The notes under the pieces were generated by a model. It was not told the DNA's origin and searched no databases. It saw only the letters and a list, made by a program, of their open reading frames with translations. A stretch of 64,000 nt of DNA from assembly GCA_022711755.1 (NCBI GenBank), contig JAKLEA010000002.1, positions 186,001-250,000 on the forward strand, in the 5' to 3' direction. This stretch comes from Planctomycetota bacterium. Lineage in GTDB: Bacteria > Planctomycetota > Brocadiia > SM23-32 > JAKLEA01. This document shows positions 33,030 through 42,071 of this stretch, piece after piece. Position 1 is the first letter of the stretch; each line of letters opens with the position of its first letter. The position numbers and the translations under genes were made by a program.

Positions 33030-35243
33030 CTACTTTCCTGAAAGCCGCGAGGCTGCAACAACGGCGTCGCGCACTGCCTGAACCGGTCCTGCGGCTGGCG
33101 CGTTCTGAACCTTGTCATAACGCAATTCGCCAAGCGCGGCCTCCAGCTTCTCCATCGCGGCCTTCGCTTCTGCATTCTGCGAAGCGCCGAGGGTCTCTCT
33201 CAAAATTCTGATCTTTTCGAATCCCTCAATGCCCTCGCGCAGCATCTCGAACCGGATCGAGGTTCGCGCTCCGGGGTAGACGAAGAAGCAATCGCCCGCA
33301 GGCCATGTCACGAAACTCGTGTCATGGAACGGATTCTCAACCCAGGAATCATGCGCCCAACGCAGGAATCCGGTGTAATGCATGGCTGCGGCATACAGCC
33401 CCTGCCATTCGGATTCAGCCGGGGGCGAGAACGTGAAAGTATTAGGCTTGGCCGGTCCGCAGCAGACGTAGAATGTTGTCGGGAGTCCTTTTGCGGTACG
33501 TTCTTTCGCCAAAGCCGGATCAAGCGGGGGAGTGATGAACACGCACCAGTCGTCAATCTGATCTTTGAGTTCCGGATGGTTGCCGCCGGCAAGCGCTATC
33601 TTGAGTTTGGGCGAGGCGGACCGGAGAAGTTTTATCATCGGCTTCATCATCTCCGGCGGGCGTTCGTCCATCGCAATGGCCGTCTTTCCGAGCCAGCCCT
33701 TCGATTCCAGGTGCGCGGCGAAATCGGCAAGAAACGGTCCCCAATGCTCCGCATAAGGCGCAGTTCCCGGTATCGCAAATACGGCAGCGTAATCTCCAGT
33801 CTCCTCCTCAATGTAGCGGAAACTATTGGTCCATGGAACCATCGAGTAGCAGCTTATCTGTTTGGTAATTCCGCACTTATGGCAGAACTCCACGTATCTG
33901 TCAAAGACGGCGTAGTCGTATTTCCAAGAGCCGTTCTTGCAGTGAATCCACTTGATCATTGACTCGTAAGGATCGAATGTCTGCGTCCCCCACGGGTGAT
34001 GAACAATGGATGTTGTGATGCACTTCTGCCCCGCCTCTGCAAGCATTCGCATGTGAGGCTCCATGATCGCAAAATGCGCATCTGACCAAGGCTCCACGCC
34101 GTGGAAACGCGCGATGGCAAAGGGGTTCTGCCAGAGATCAAGATGGAATGTCCACTGCGAAGGTTCGGGCAATACAGGCGAGAGGACTTCCAGATCAACG
34201 TCGAATGTGATTGCTGCCGCGCCTTTTGCCCGCGCAGTTACGGAAGTCCTGTAATCTCCGGGGGTTGCGTCACGCGGGATATCAACCGAGAACCACACCG
34301 GCCGCGCCGAGGCGGAGGGGATGTCAATCTCCCCGGCGTGATCAATTATGTCCGGCATTAGCTTCCCGTCGGCCAGCGTGTATCTGACGAATTGCGCCTT
34401 GACGCGCTCGGACGGTATTTCTCCGGCTTGCTCCGACCTCAAGGGCGCGCAGGACAGCCTCAGTTGCTTCAATCCTTCGCGCGACCAGAGCACAAACTGG
34501 GCATTCACTCTTTCTCCGCGCCAACCTGACAACTTGCATTTCATCTGCCCTTCCGCGGCAGGGACTTCATTGCGCGGGTAACGGACATCTGTTGATGCTA
34601 CCGTCCCACGCAAGCCTTGCTCGATTTTGGCCCATGCCTCGCGCATTCTTTGTTCTTCCCGGAGTTGATCCTCGCCCAGCAGATAGCCCTCGATTTCGAC
34701 AATGTGCCCTCCCGCCCTATCGCTTTCGGAATTGTGGACGAAAGTAACGCGAACCTGGCTGACGTTTCTGGTCGGGAAACGGTAGAACTCGCCGTCGGGA
34801 CCGGCGGGGCGCTTGTTGTCCCGCATGTCTGCAAGCATCTCCCATTTCTCGCCGTCGCTTGAGCCTTCGATGATGTACTGGTAATAACGCCTGCCGTTCC
34901 AGAAGGTCCAAAGCCGTATCGTGTTGATATCGGACGGTTTCGGGAGCAGAACGGTCAGGAACACGGGGATATTCTCAGCCGCCCAGTGTTCCCCTTCGTT
35001 ATCGCGCTTGCCGTTGACTGCGAATTGCGGAACCCGGTCGCTCCAATGTTGTGACGCCGCCACTTTCGCGTTCAGGAAAAGGTTGTTGGCCGGGACAAAC
35101 GCCGAGGGATCGGACGGTTCATATTCCGGGTGAGCTTTGATCTGAGCCATCAGCGGGAAACCTCCGTGGAAAAGCAGTAAAGCCAGCAGCGCCGCTGCCG
35201 GCGACAGTTTCAGAATTCTTGGTTGCGGCGTGAAGAAAGCCAT
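33030..35243 (-). CDS. DUF4091 glycosidase-like protein with F5/8-type N-terminal domain
   Basis: 737 residues from ATG 35243, with GGAGG 8 bases upstream. A signal peptide covers about 1-33. Residues ~50-195 resemble a discoidin (F5/8 type C) domain: NAKVAASQHWSDR, LPKPSDINTIRLW and SDGEKWEMLADM. A beta-sandwich follows, then a TIM-barrel-like region and the DUF4091 domain near the C terminus (SWVENPFHDTSFVTWPAGD and PGARTSIRFEMLREGIEGFE). Proteins of this layout are predicted exported glycoside hydrolases; activity has not been assigned by sequence. It lies 57 bases upstream of the Gfo/Idh gene's start on the same strand, so it may be cotranscribed with that operon. Confidence 0.8.
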   Translation of the reverse strand: MAFFTPQPRILKLSPAAALLALLLFHGGFPLMAQIKAHPEYEPSDPSAFVPANNLFLNAKVAASQHWSDRVPQFAVNGKRDNEGEHWAAENIPVFLTVLLPKPSDINTIRLWTFWNGRRYYQYIIEGSSDGEKWEMLADMRDNKRPAGPDGEFYRFPTRNVSQVRVTFVHNSESDRAGGHIVEIEGYLLGEDQLREEQRMREAWAKIEQGLRGTVASTDVRYPRNEVPAAEGQMKCKLSGWRGERVNAQFVLWSREGLKQLRLSCAPLRSEQAGEIPSERVKAQFVRYTLADGKLMPDIIDHAGEIDIPSASARPVWFSVDIPRDATPGDYRTSVTARAKGAAAITFDVDLEVLSPVLPEPSQWTFHLDLWQNPFAIARFHGVEPWSDAHFAIMEPHMRMLAEAGQKCITTSIVHHPWGTQTFDPYESMIKWIHCKNGSWKYDYAVFDRYVEFCHKCGITKQISCYSMVPWTNSFRYIEEETGDYAAVFAIPGTAPYAEHWGPFLADFAAHLESKGWLGKTAIAMDERPPEMMKPMIKLLRSASPKLKIALAGGNHPELKDQIDDWCVFITPPLDPALAKERTAKGLPTTFYVCCGPAKPNTFTFSPPAESEWQGLYAAAMHYTGFLRWAHDSWVENPFHDTSFVTWPAGDCFFVYPGARTSIRFEMLREGIEGFEKIRILRETLGASQNAEAKAAMEKLEAALGELRYDKVQNAPAAGPVQAVRDAVVAASRLSGK

Positions 35244-35481
35244 GTGAAATCCTCCATTTCCCGGGCGCTCGCGCGCCGGCGATGCCCGACAGACGGATTT
35301 CATACCACCATCAGTTCTTTGTTGCAATGTGAAGGGAGAGCCGGGGATCATGAAAATCGTTGCATGAAACACCGGGTCGTGTTACTCTGTGAAATGCCGC
35401 GGAGTGCGGCGAGAGAGGAAATCTGCGGGCCGAGTCAGGCCGGCAGAGAAGTTGAAGTATGTCCATGGAGGATGTCACGGT

Positions 35482-36624
35482 TTGAAAACCGCCTTTCTGG
35501 TTGAACTGCAGGGACAGGAACCGGGCAGGCGGCATTCCCTGCGGCAGGATCGCAAGACAACAATTGGAAGAGCGCCGCAGAATGATATTGTTCTTATGAC
35601 GCCGTCCGTATCCAGGCAACATTCCGAAGTGGAATACAGCGGGAATCAATGGATTCTTCGTGATATGGGAAGCGCCAAGGGCACGATGCTGAACGGCAAT
35701 GTTGTGGAAGGGGAATCTCCTCTTCTGGCCGGCGACGTCATCAAGATCAGTCAGACTGTATTGAAATTCGTGATGATTGACGAGGGCGGAGAGCTTGACG
35801 AGGGCATTCTGGCCATCCACGCTGCTGCCAGGGCGCCGGTTACCGCCGCCGCTCAGGGAGGGGGAGCATCCGGAGCCGCGTCTCTTGACGCCATACGGGC
35901 AAGGACCCGCATGGAGCAGGAGGAGGGCGCGCACGAACGCCATGAGGCCCGCCCGACAAAGAGCGAAAAGGCGGCAAACCCGGCTGTCCGCAAGGTCTTT
36001 TTCATCTGGGCCGGTCTGATTGCCATCCTGTGCGTGGTCGCGCTGTTACTGTTCTTTTCCCGCACATTTAAACTGGATCGCCGCAAGAAAGAATATGCCG
36101 CCCTTGAAGCAACTTCGGACGAGGCTTTGAAACAGGCCGAAGCCAAGACGTCAAGCAAGGCAGAGGACATGCCGGCGGCGATGGATGCGATGAAACAGGT
36201 AATTGAAAAATATCCGGACACAAACGCGGCGAAGACCGCCCTGTCGCGCATCCCCCAGATACGATCCGAGCGCGAGCGGAAGGTTTGGCGGGAGTTCGGC
36301 GAATACCAGGCCGGAATCGGGACGATACTCGAGGATAACCGCTTTGCAGACGCGATGCGGGGATACAAGGCGCTGGCATCGAAGAACAGCGATTACCCCT
36401 GGCTGGAGAGCGCGACAGAAAAGGAATGCGCTTACATCCTCAAACGAGCCGAACTGGCCGCCGAGGACATCGGAAAGCGCGCCCGCGCAATGGTTGAAGA
36501 AGGCAGAAAGACCGACGCCGTCCGGTTGTGCCGGGCGCTGGCGGAGAGGATCGGCATTCCAGACGTAAGCCAGAAGCTGAATGCCCTGGCCGATGAGATT
36601 GAATCCGGCAAGTCCGGCGGATAA
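35482..36624 (+). CDS. FHA-domain single-pass membrane protein
   Basis: 380 residues. The likely start is TTG 35482, which has GGAGG at 35467-35471 about 10 bases upstream. No ATG fits: the earlier ATG 35389 lacks a ribosome site, and the next falls inside the FHA domain. FHA spans about 1-98, with TTIGRAPQNDI, S44-R-Q-H47 and NG at 71-72. A linker of about 70 residues rich in A and E leads to one TM helix (172-193). The outside part (about 200-375) is alpha-helical and TPR-like (YAALEATSDEALKQAEAKTS). The cytoplasmic FHA probably binds phosphothreonine on a partner; the kinase encoded at 37601 is the natural candidate. Confidence 0.8.
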   Translation: MKTAFLVELQGQEPGRRHSLRQDRKTTIGRAPQNDIVLMTPSVSRQHSEVEYSGNQWILRDMGSAKGTMLNGNVVEGESPLLAGDVIKISQTVLKFVMIDEGGELDEGILAIHAAARAPVTAAAQGGGASGAASLDAIRARTRMEQEEGAHERHEARPTKSEKAANPAVRKVFFIWAGLIAILCVVALLLFFSRTFKLDRRKKEYAALEATSDEALKQAEAKTSSKAEDMPAAMDAMKQVIEKYPDTNAAKTALSRIPQIRSERERKVWREFGEYQAGIGTILEDNRFADAMRGYKALASKNSDYPWLESATEKECAYILKRAELAAEDIGKRARAMVEEGRKTDAVRLCRALAERIGIPDVSQKLNALADEIESGKSGG

Positions 36625-36664
36625 GCCCGCAGCCGGGCTGCATGGATTAGCAACGGAGCACGCA

Positions 36665-37570
36665 ATGGCGAAGAAGCTGAGGACAAACGAAGAATTCCTG
36701 GTGGTGCAGTCCGTCATAGGCGAGATCAGCAGCCCGGTATTTGGCGACGCCATCTACAGAATCACAGCGTCGGGCCAGCCCGTGGTTCTGCACGGCGTCG
36801 GCGGTGTGAGCTATAACGTGCTGGTCGGCCACAGCGCTACCAGATGGGTGGGAGACCACGTTGAGCCGGGAGTCAGCGTGAAGAACAAGGACGGCCCCTC
36901 CAACAACGCCTTCAACACCCTTAGCTGCGTCGGCAACACGGCGACCGTAGTCTGCGGAGACGCCAAGGGGGCCAGGGGGATCGTCACCGGCAAGCACGGC
37001 GGCATAGAACACGTCCTTGTGGATTTTCCGTCCGCGGTGATGGACAAACTGGTCATTGGGGACAAGGTGCAGGTTAAGGCGACCGGGCAGGGGCTTGCTC
37101 TGCTTGATTTTCCGCAAGTGAAGGTTATGAACGTCTGCCCGGACGTTCTTTACAAGATGGGGCTGACGCCCCGCAAGGATCGTCTGGAATGTCCGGTCGC
37201 CCGGATAGTTCCCGCCGCCGTCATGGGCAGCGGGCTGGGCAGCAGCGTCTGCCAGCGCGGCGATTATGACATTCAACTCTTTGACCAGGCGACAACCGAG
37301 GAATACGGGCTGAAGTCTCTGAGACTGGGCGATTTCGTGGCGATTGTTGACGCCGATCACTCATTCGGCAGGACCTACCGGAAAGGCGCGGTCAGCGTCG
37401 GAATCGTGACCCACTGCGACTGCGTCATAGCTGGACACGGTCCGGGGGTGACAACCATACTCAGCTCCCCGGACGGGATACTCCTGCCGGTCGTCAACAA
37501 GCGGGCCAACATTGCGGACATGCTTGGAATCGGCGCATGCAGGAAAACCCGCGCCAGAGCCAGGAAATAG
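36665..37570 (+). CDS. DUF4438 family protein
   Basis: 301 residues from ATG 36665, with GGAG 7 bases upstream and 40 bases after the FHA gene. It is a Gly-rich, beta-rich soluble protein without signal or TM. Marked motifs are GVGGVSYNVLVGHSATRWVG, HVEPGVS, NTLSCVGNTATV, GIVTGKHGGIEHVLVDF, and GSGLGSSVCQRGDYDIQ. These fit DUF4438, whose structure is known from a thermophile but whose function is not. Repeated Gly-His, Asp and Cys residues could bind a metal or nucleotide, but this is a guess. It sits between an FHA protein and a Ser/Thr kinase on the same strand, so a link to phosphosignalling is possible. Confidence 0.65.
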   Translation: MAKKLRTNEEFLVVQSVIGEISSPVFGDAIYRITASGQPVVLHGVGGVSYNVLVGHSATRWVGDHVEPGVSVKNKDGPSNNAFNTLSCVGNTATVVCGDAKGARGIVTGKHGGIEHVLVDFPSAVMDKLVIGDKVQVKATGQGLALLDFPQVKVMNVCPDVLYKMGLTPRKDRLECPVARIVPAAVMGSGLGSSVCQRGDYDIQLFDQATTEEYGLKSLRLGDFVAIVDADHSFGRTYRKGAVSVGIVTHCDCVIAGHGPGVTTILSSPDGILLPVVNKRANIADMLGIGACRKTRARARK

Positions 37571-37600
37571 GAAAAAGGAAACGCCTCCGGAACGCGCGCC

Positions 37601-40015
37601 ATGGCCAAACAGATGAGACCAAAGGAATTCGGCAAATTCATGCTCGAAGAGCATATGGGCCGGGGCGGCATGGCCAGCGTCTACCGGGCTATTGACACCG
37701 AAACCAGCAGGACGGTCGCTGTAAAGATATTCCAACTGACTGAGGAGCGCGGTCCGGACGTGGTAAAACGCCTCAGAGACCGCGAAGTCCGGATGCTGAT
37801 CGCCTGCGAGCATCCGAACATTGTGCGATATTTCGAATCCGGCGAGGTTGGGGACAATTATTACTATGTAATGGAGTTTGTTCAGACCAGCCTGGCCATC
37901 CGGATGCGGCACGGGCCGTATCTGGAGTTGAATGAGAAGGTCAGCGTGATTAAACAGACCGCCGCGGCGCTGGCGGCCGTTCACAGGACGGGCGTGGTTC
38001 ATCGTGATGTGAAGCCCGGAAACATTCTCCTTGACGATTCGCCGGAACTGGGGCTTCGCGTAAAAATCACGGACCTGGGAATCGCCAAGAACGTGGTTGA
38101 GACCGATATCGCCCAGACTTTGGGAAAGAAAATCCCCGGCACGCCCAAATACCTGGCTCCTGAACAGATAAAACTCCAGCCCGTTGACGGACGGGCGGAC
38201 ATTTTCGCCCTCGGCGTAATGGGTTTTGAGATGCTTTCGGATGAGACGCCATTCACCGCGGACTCGCCGGACGATTACCTCAAGGTTAATTGCGAACAAC
38301 AACCCAGATCGCTGAAGGAGGCCAAGCCGGAACTGCCCGACACGCTTTGCAAGGTCATCATGAAATGTCTCGAAAAGGACAGGGAAAAGCGCTACGACGC
38401 CGAAATCCTGTGCGATGACCTGCAACGGGTCGAAGATTTCATGATCACCGGGCTTCCCATACCGCCCACCTCCCAGGTTGGCAGCGTTTTCTATGAGGCC
38501 CCTCCGGAGGTGGAAGCCCAGGTTCAGCCAATTCCCGTGGCGCTCTGGGCGGTTTCGATACTGATTTTCGTCGCGGGCCTCGCGCTTCTTGTTTTCGGTC
38601 TGAAGCCGCTTCCGCCCGCGCCAGCCAGGCCGAAGGCATCTATTGCCGACCTTGTGGAACTTCCCCCGCCCACCGGGTCACAGCTTCTGGAACAGGCTCA
38701 GGCAGCGGTAAAGGAACGCGCATTCTGGGACGCCTACGGACTTCTCAGCCCAATCCGCAGGGATGACAAGTCCGAAGGCATGGACGCCGTCGCCCTCGAG
38801 AAAACAGAAAAGCAGGTCCACGCCATCCTGGGCGCGCCCCTGGCCAAAGAAATTGAGACTCTTCTGTCCGAAAACAAACCGCGTCGCGCACAACTGGCGC
38901 TTGAGCGCCTACAGGACCTTTTCCCGCAACATCCATCCATACCGGACCTTGGAAACAGACTCCGAGAAATGGACAAAGCGCTTACCACCGGGGCGGCTAA
39001 GACGGAATTGGTCGCCAGAGTGCAGCAGCTTGAATCCCAGGGCAAGCGATCTGAAGCGTTCGACGCCATCGTCGCCTTCGGCTCCGGAAGCGCGGACCTT
39101 GGATCGGAGCAGACCGCAAGCCGGATGGCCTCAGAATATCTCAATACATGGGGCGCCGGGCTGCTCAAGGGAACGACTGACGAAGCGTCCTATCCCGCAT
39201 TTGAGAAAGCATTGCTCAAATACCAGGAGTTGAAATGGCCGGACAAGGCCGAAGATGTCCGGTTCAAGTTCTGGATTGAGAAAGCCCGGGCGCAATTGAA
39301 GGCGGAACGCGCCCCGAAGGCGCTGGAATACATTGTCAGGGCCGAGGGACTGGCATCAAAACCCGCCGATAAAAACGCAGTGGAAACCCTTAAGGCTGAA
39401 TGTCTTTTGAAGCTGAGGGAGTTCCCGATTTCATATGATGAGTTTGCCGCAAAGACCAGGGAGTCAGGATTCGGCGGAGCCATGTGGCGGGCGATGTCCG
39501 GGCAGGGAATCGAGATCAAGGAAAAAGAGGGCAGGCTGGAAATCGGGGGTAATGCCGCCGCGCTGCGTCCGGGATCCCCGACCGGTCTGGAAACCGCCCG
39601 TCCGATTGACAATCGGGCTTTCCAGGTCACCGCCAAATTCAAGGCTTCGCTTCCCCCGCCATCGTCTTCCGATCAACCGCAGTTTGTAGCCGAGGTCCGC
39701 GGTGACAGAAACACATGGGTCCAGTTATGGTTCGGCAAGGACGGTTATCAACTTTCCATCTCCGACGGCAAGAACAAACCGACCGTCAGCCCCGCAAGCC
39801 CAGCCTTCGGCAATGAGGGCGAGGCGTTCACTGAAATTTCGCTGATGCACAATGATATTGATCAAAAATTGGAGGTGAAAATCGGCGGCAAAACGCTCCC
39901 CAGAAAGGACCTGAGCATGGGGGGCAACCTACAGGTCAGATTCTACGTCCTGAACCCCGGCAACGGGAACTACAGCGTCGAGGTCAGGGACCTTGAAGTG
40001 AAAAAGCCATACTGA
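37601..40015 (+). CDS. Transmembrane Ser/Thr protein kinase (PknB-type) with lectin-like ectodomain
   Basis: 804 residues. The kinase covers about 8-285: glycine loop MGRGGMASVY (19-28), K42, catalytic HRDVKPGN (D136, N141), DLG at 158-160 in place of DFG, and APEQ at 186-189. All key residues are kept. One TM helix lies at about 312-333. Outside the membrane, TPR-like helices (about 360-600) are followed by a beta-sandwich (about 625-804) with VQLWFGKDGYQLSISDGKN, similar in pattern to concanavalin/DUF1080-type sugar-binding domains. The gene follows DUF4438 by 30 bases and precedes asparagine synthetase by 7 bases. Likely partners are the FHA proteins in this window. Confidence 0.9.
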   Translation: MAKQMRPKEFGKFMLEEHMGRGGMASVYRAIDTETSRTVAVKIFQLTEERGPDVVKRLRDREVRMLIACEHPNIVRYFESGEVGDNYYYVMEFVQTSLAIRMRHGPYLELNEKVSVIKQTAAALAAVHRTGVVHRDVKPGNILLDDSPELGLRVKITDLGIAKNVVETDIAQTLGKKIPGTPKYLAPEQIKLQPVDGRADIFALGVMGFEMLSDETPFTADSPDDYLKVNCEQQPRSLKEAKPELPDTLCKVIMKCLEKDREKRYDAEILCDDLQRVEDFMITGLPIPPTSQVGSVFYEAPPEVEAQVQPIPVALWAVSILIFVAGLALLVFGLKPLPPAPARPKASIADLVELPPPTGSQLLEQAQAAVKERAFWDAYGLLSPIRRDDKSEGMDAVALEKTEKQVHAILGAPLAKEIETLLSENKPRRAQLALERLQDLFPQHPSIPDLGNRLREMDKALTTGAAKTELVARVQQLESQGKRSEAFDAIVAFGSGSADLGSEQTASRMASEYLNTWGAGLLKGTTDEASYPAFEKALLKYQELKWPDKAEDVRFKFWIEKARAQLKAERAPKALEYIVRAEGLASKPADKNAVETLKAECLLKLREFPISYDEFAAKTRESGFGGAMWRAMSGQGIEIKEKEGRLEIGGNAAALRPGSPTGLETARPIDNRAFQVTAKFKASLPPPSSSDQPQFVAEVRGDRNTWVQLWFGKDGYQLSISDGKNKPTVSPASPAFGNEGEAFTEISLMHNDIDQKLEVKIGGKTLPRKDLSMGGNLQVRFYVLNPGNGNYSVEVRDLEVKKPY

Positions 40016-40022
40016 TATCCAG

Positions 40023-41975
40023 ATGTGCGGCATCTGCGGCATCGCATCAGTCTCGCGCAACCGACTGCCCGATCCGAATGTTCTGAAACGGATGTGTTCT
40101 CTTCTTGCCCATCGGGGGCCGGATGGAGAGGGAACCTATTTCACCGCGAATGCCGAAGGTTCGGCGCTCAGCTGCGCTCTGGGCCATCGCAGGTTGAGCG
40201 TCATTGACCTTCAGACCGGCGCCCAGCCGATGGCCAACGAAGACGGCTCCGTCCGTATCGTATTCAACGGGGAAATCTATAATTATCGAGAGCTTGCCCG
40301 CCAACTTGAATCGGGCGGCCACAGACTCCGCACCAGGTCCGACACCGAGGTTATCCTCCACCTTTACGAGGACAAGGGGGAGGCGTGCGTCGAATACCTG
40401 CGAGGGATGTTCGCCTTCGCGCTTCTGGACGAGAGGAAGGGCTGCGTCCTACTCGCCCGCGACAGGCTCGGCAAAAAGCCGCTTTTCTACCGGCTGGACG
40501 AGGCGGGCGGGACGCTCGCGTTCGCCAGTGAATTGAAGGCTCTGCTGGCTGATCCGGGAATGCCGCGCCGGGTTGATCCTGAAGCCATTGACGCATTCCT
40601 TACATACCAATACGTCCCGCATCCCCAGTGCATCCTGAAAGACGCGCGGAAGCTGCCGCCCGCGCACACGCTGCTCTGGCAGGACGGACGAGCAACCCTC
40701 CGGCGATACTGGCGTCCGGTGTTTGAGCCTGATAACGCCATGTCGGAACAGGATGCGGTCGTGGAACTGAAATCCCTGCTTGAGGAATGCGTCCGTCTCA
40801 GGCTCATCAGCGACGTTCCGCTGGGCGCGTTTCTGAGCGGCGGGCTTGATTCCTCAATCACCGTCGCCCTCATGTCGGCGCTGAGCAACAAGCCGGTCGA
40901 GACCTTCAGCATCGGCTTCCGGGAGAAGAAGTACAACGAACTCGAATATGCCGGCATGGTCGCCCGCAAATTTGGGACAAAGCATACGGAATTCATGGTC
41001 AGCCCGGACGCCATGTCCGTCCTGCCCCGGCTCGTATGGCATTATGACGAACCTTTCGCCGATTCTTCGGCGATACCGACATTTCTGCTTTCCGAGCTGA
41101 CACGCCGTTCTGTAACCGTCGCTCTTACTGGCGATGCCGGAGATGAATGCTTCGCCGGTTACCCGCGCTATAAAGCGTTGTGGCTGGCGTCACAAACAGA
41201 TGCGCTGCCGAAAGTCCTGCGCCGCGCGCTTTATTCCAAGCTCTGGCAGGAGCTGCCGGCGTCATCCGAGCCGAAGACACTGAGGCGACGTCTGAAGCGC
41301 TTCGCTGCCGGGGGGATGTTGACGCCGCGCGAGAGATACATGTCTTTCATCGAAATCTTCTCCCCCCGGGCCAGACATTCTGTTTATTCCCCTGAAATGA
41401 CTGATACGCTTCAGAACAGCGCGCCGGAGAACTTCCTCGCCCGCGCCTATGCCGAATGCTCCGATCCCGACTTCCTGAACGCCACAACTTTCGCGGACTT
41501 GATGACATATCTGCCGTGCGACCTTCTGACCAAGGTTGACATCGCCTCCATGGCTCACGGCCTGGAATGTCGGTCACCGTTTCTGGATCACAAGCTTGTG
41601 GAATTCTGCGCCAGGCTTCCGATCCGGTTCAAACTGTCCCTGGGGCTGGACGGACTGCGCGGCAAACGCATTCTGCTAAAGGCCTATGGGGACATCCTGC
41701 CGGAGCCTGTGGTAAAGCGCCCCAAGATGGGTTTCGGCGTCCCAATCGCGGAATGGCTCAGGGGCGGATTCGGCGCGATTACCCGGGAGATGCTGTTGAG
41801 CGACCGGGCTACGGCGAGGGGATACTTCCGCCGGGAAACGATTGAAAGGCTGATGACCGAACACGTGCAGGGCCGCGCCGACCACGGCTACAAGCTCTGG
41901 GCGCTGCTGATGCTGGAGATGTGGCACAGGACGTTTCTGGATTGCGGCGCGGCGATACCGGATACTCCTGTTTGA
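40023..41975 (+). CDS. asnB: Asparagine synthetase (glutamine-hydrolysing)
   Basis: 650 residues. It begins MCGICGIA, so C2 becomes the N-terminal nucleophile of the class II glutaminase domain (about 2-210, with LAHRGPDGEGTYF, GHRRLSVIDL and FNGEIYNY). The synthetase domain (about 235-600) has the ATP pyrophosphatase P loop LSGGLDSSI and later TGDAGDECFAGYPRY. It makes asparagine from aspartate, glutamine and ATP; relatives amidate other acids in cell-wall or capsule synthesis. The 7-base gap from the kinase gene suggests cotranscription, which is unusual for a housekeeping enzyme. It could be an amidotransferase for a surface molecule. Confidence 0.92.
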   Translation: MCGICGIASVSRNRLPDPNVLKRMCSLLAHRGPDGEGTYFTANAEGSALSCALGHRRLSVIDLQTGAQPMANEDGSVRIVFNGEIYNYRELARQLESGGHRLRTRSDTEVILHLYEDKGEACVEYLRGMFAFALLDERKGCVLLARDRLGKKPLFYRLDEAGGTLAFASELKALLADPGMPRRVDPEAIDAFLTYQYVPHPQCILKDARKLPPAHTLLWQDGRATLRRYWRPVFEPDNAMSEQDAVVELKSLLEECVRLRLISDVPLGAFLSGGLDSSITVALMSALSNKPVETFSIGFREKKYNELEYAGMVARKFGTKHTEFMVSPDAMSVLPRLVWHYDEPFADSSAIPTFLLSELTRRSVTVALTGDAGDECFAGYPRYKALWLASQTDALPKVLRRALYSKLWQELPASSEPKTLRRRLKRFAAGGMLTPRERYMSFIEIFSPRARHSVYSPEMTDTLQNSAPENFLARAYAECSDPDFLNATTFADLMTYLPCDLLTKVDIASMAHGLECRSPFLDHKLVEFCARLPIRFKLSLGLDGLRGKRILLKAYGDILPEPVVKRPKMGFGVPIAEWLRGGFGAITREMLLSDRATARGYFRRETIERLMTEHVQGRADHGYKLWALLMLEMWHRTFLDCGAAIPDTPV

Positions 41976-42071
41976 ACATGACGGCCCTCCTGTTGTCACG
42001 GCGCGAGCCGGGGTATATACTTCCTGATGACAGTTCGGCGGCGTTCATGCTGTTTCAGGCTGGGCGGCTAA

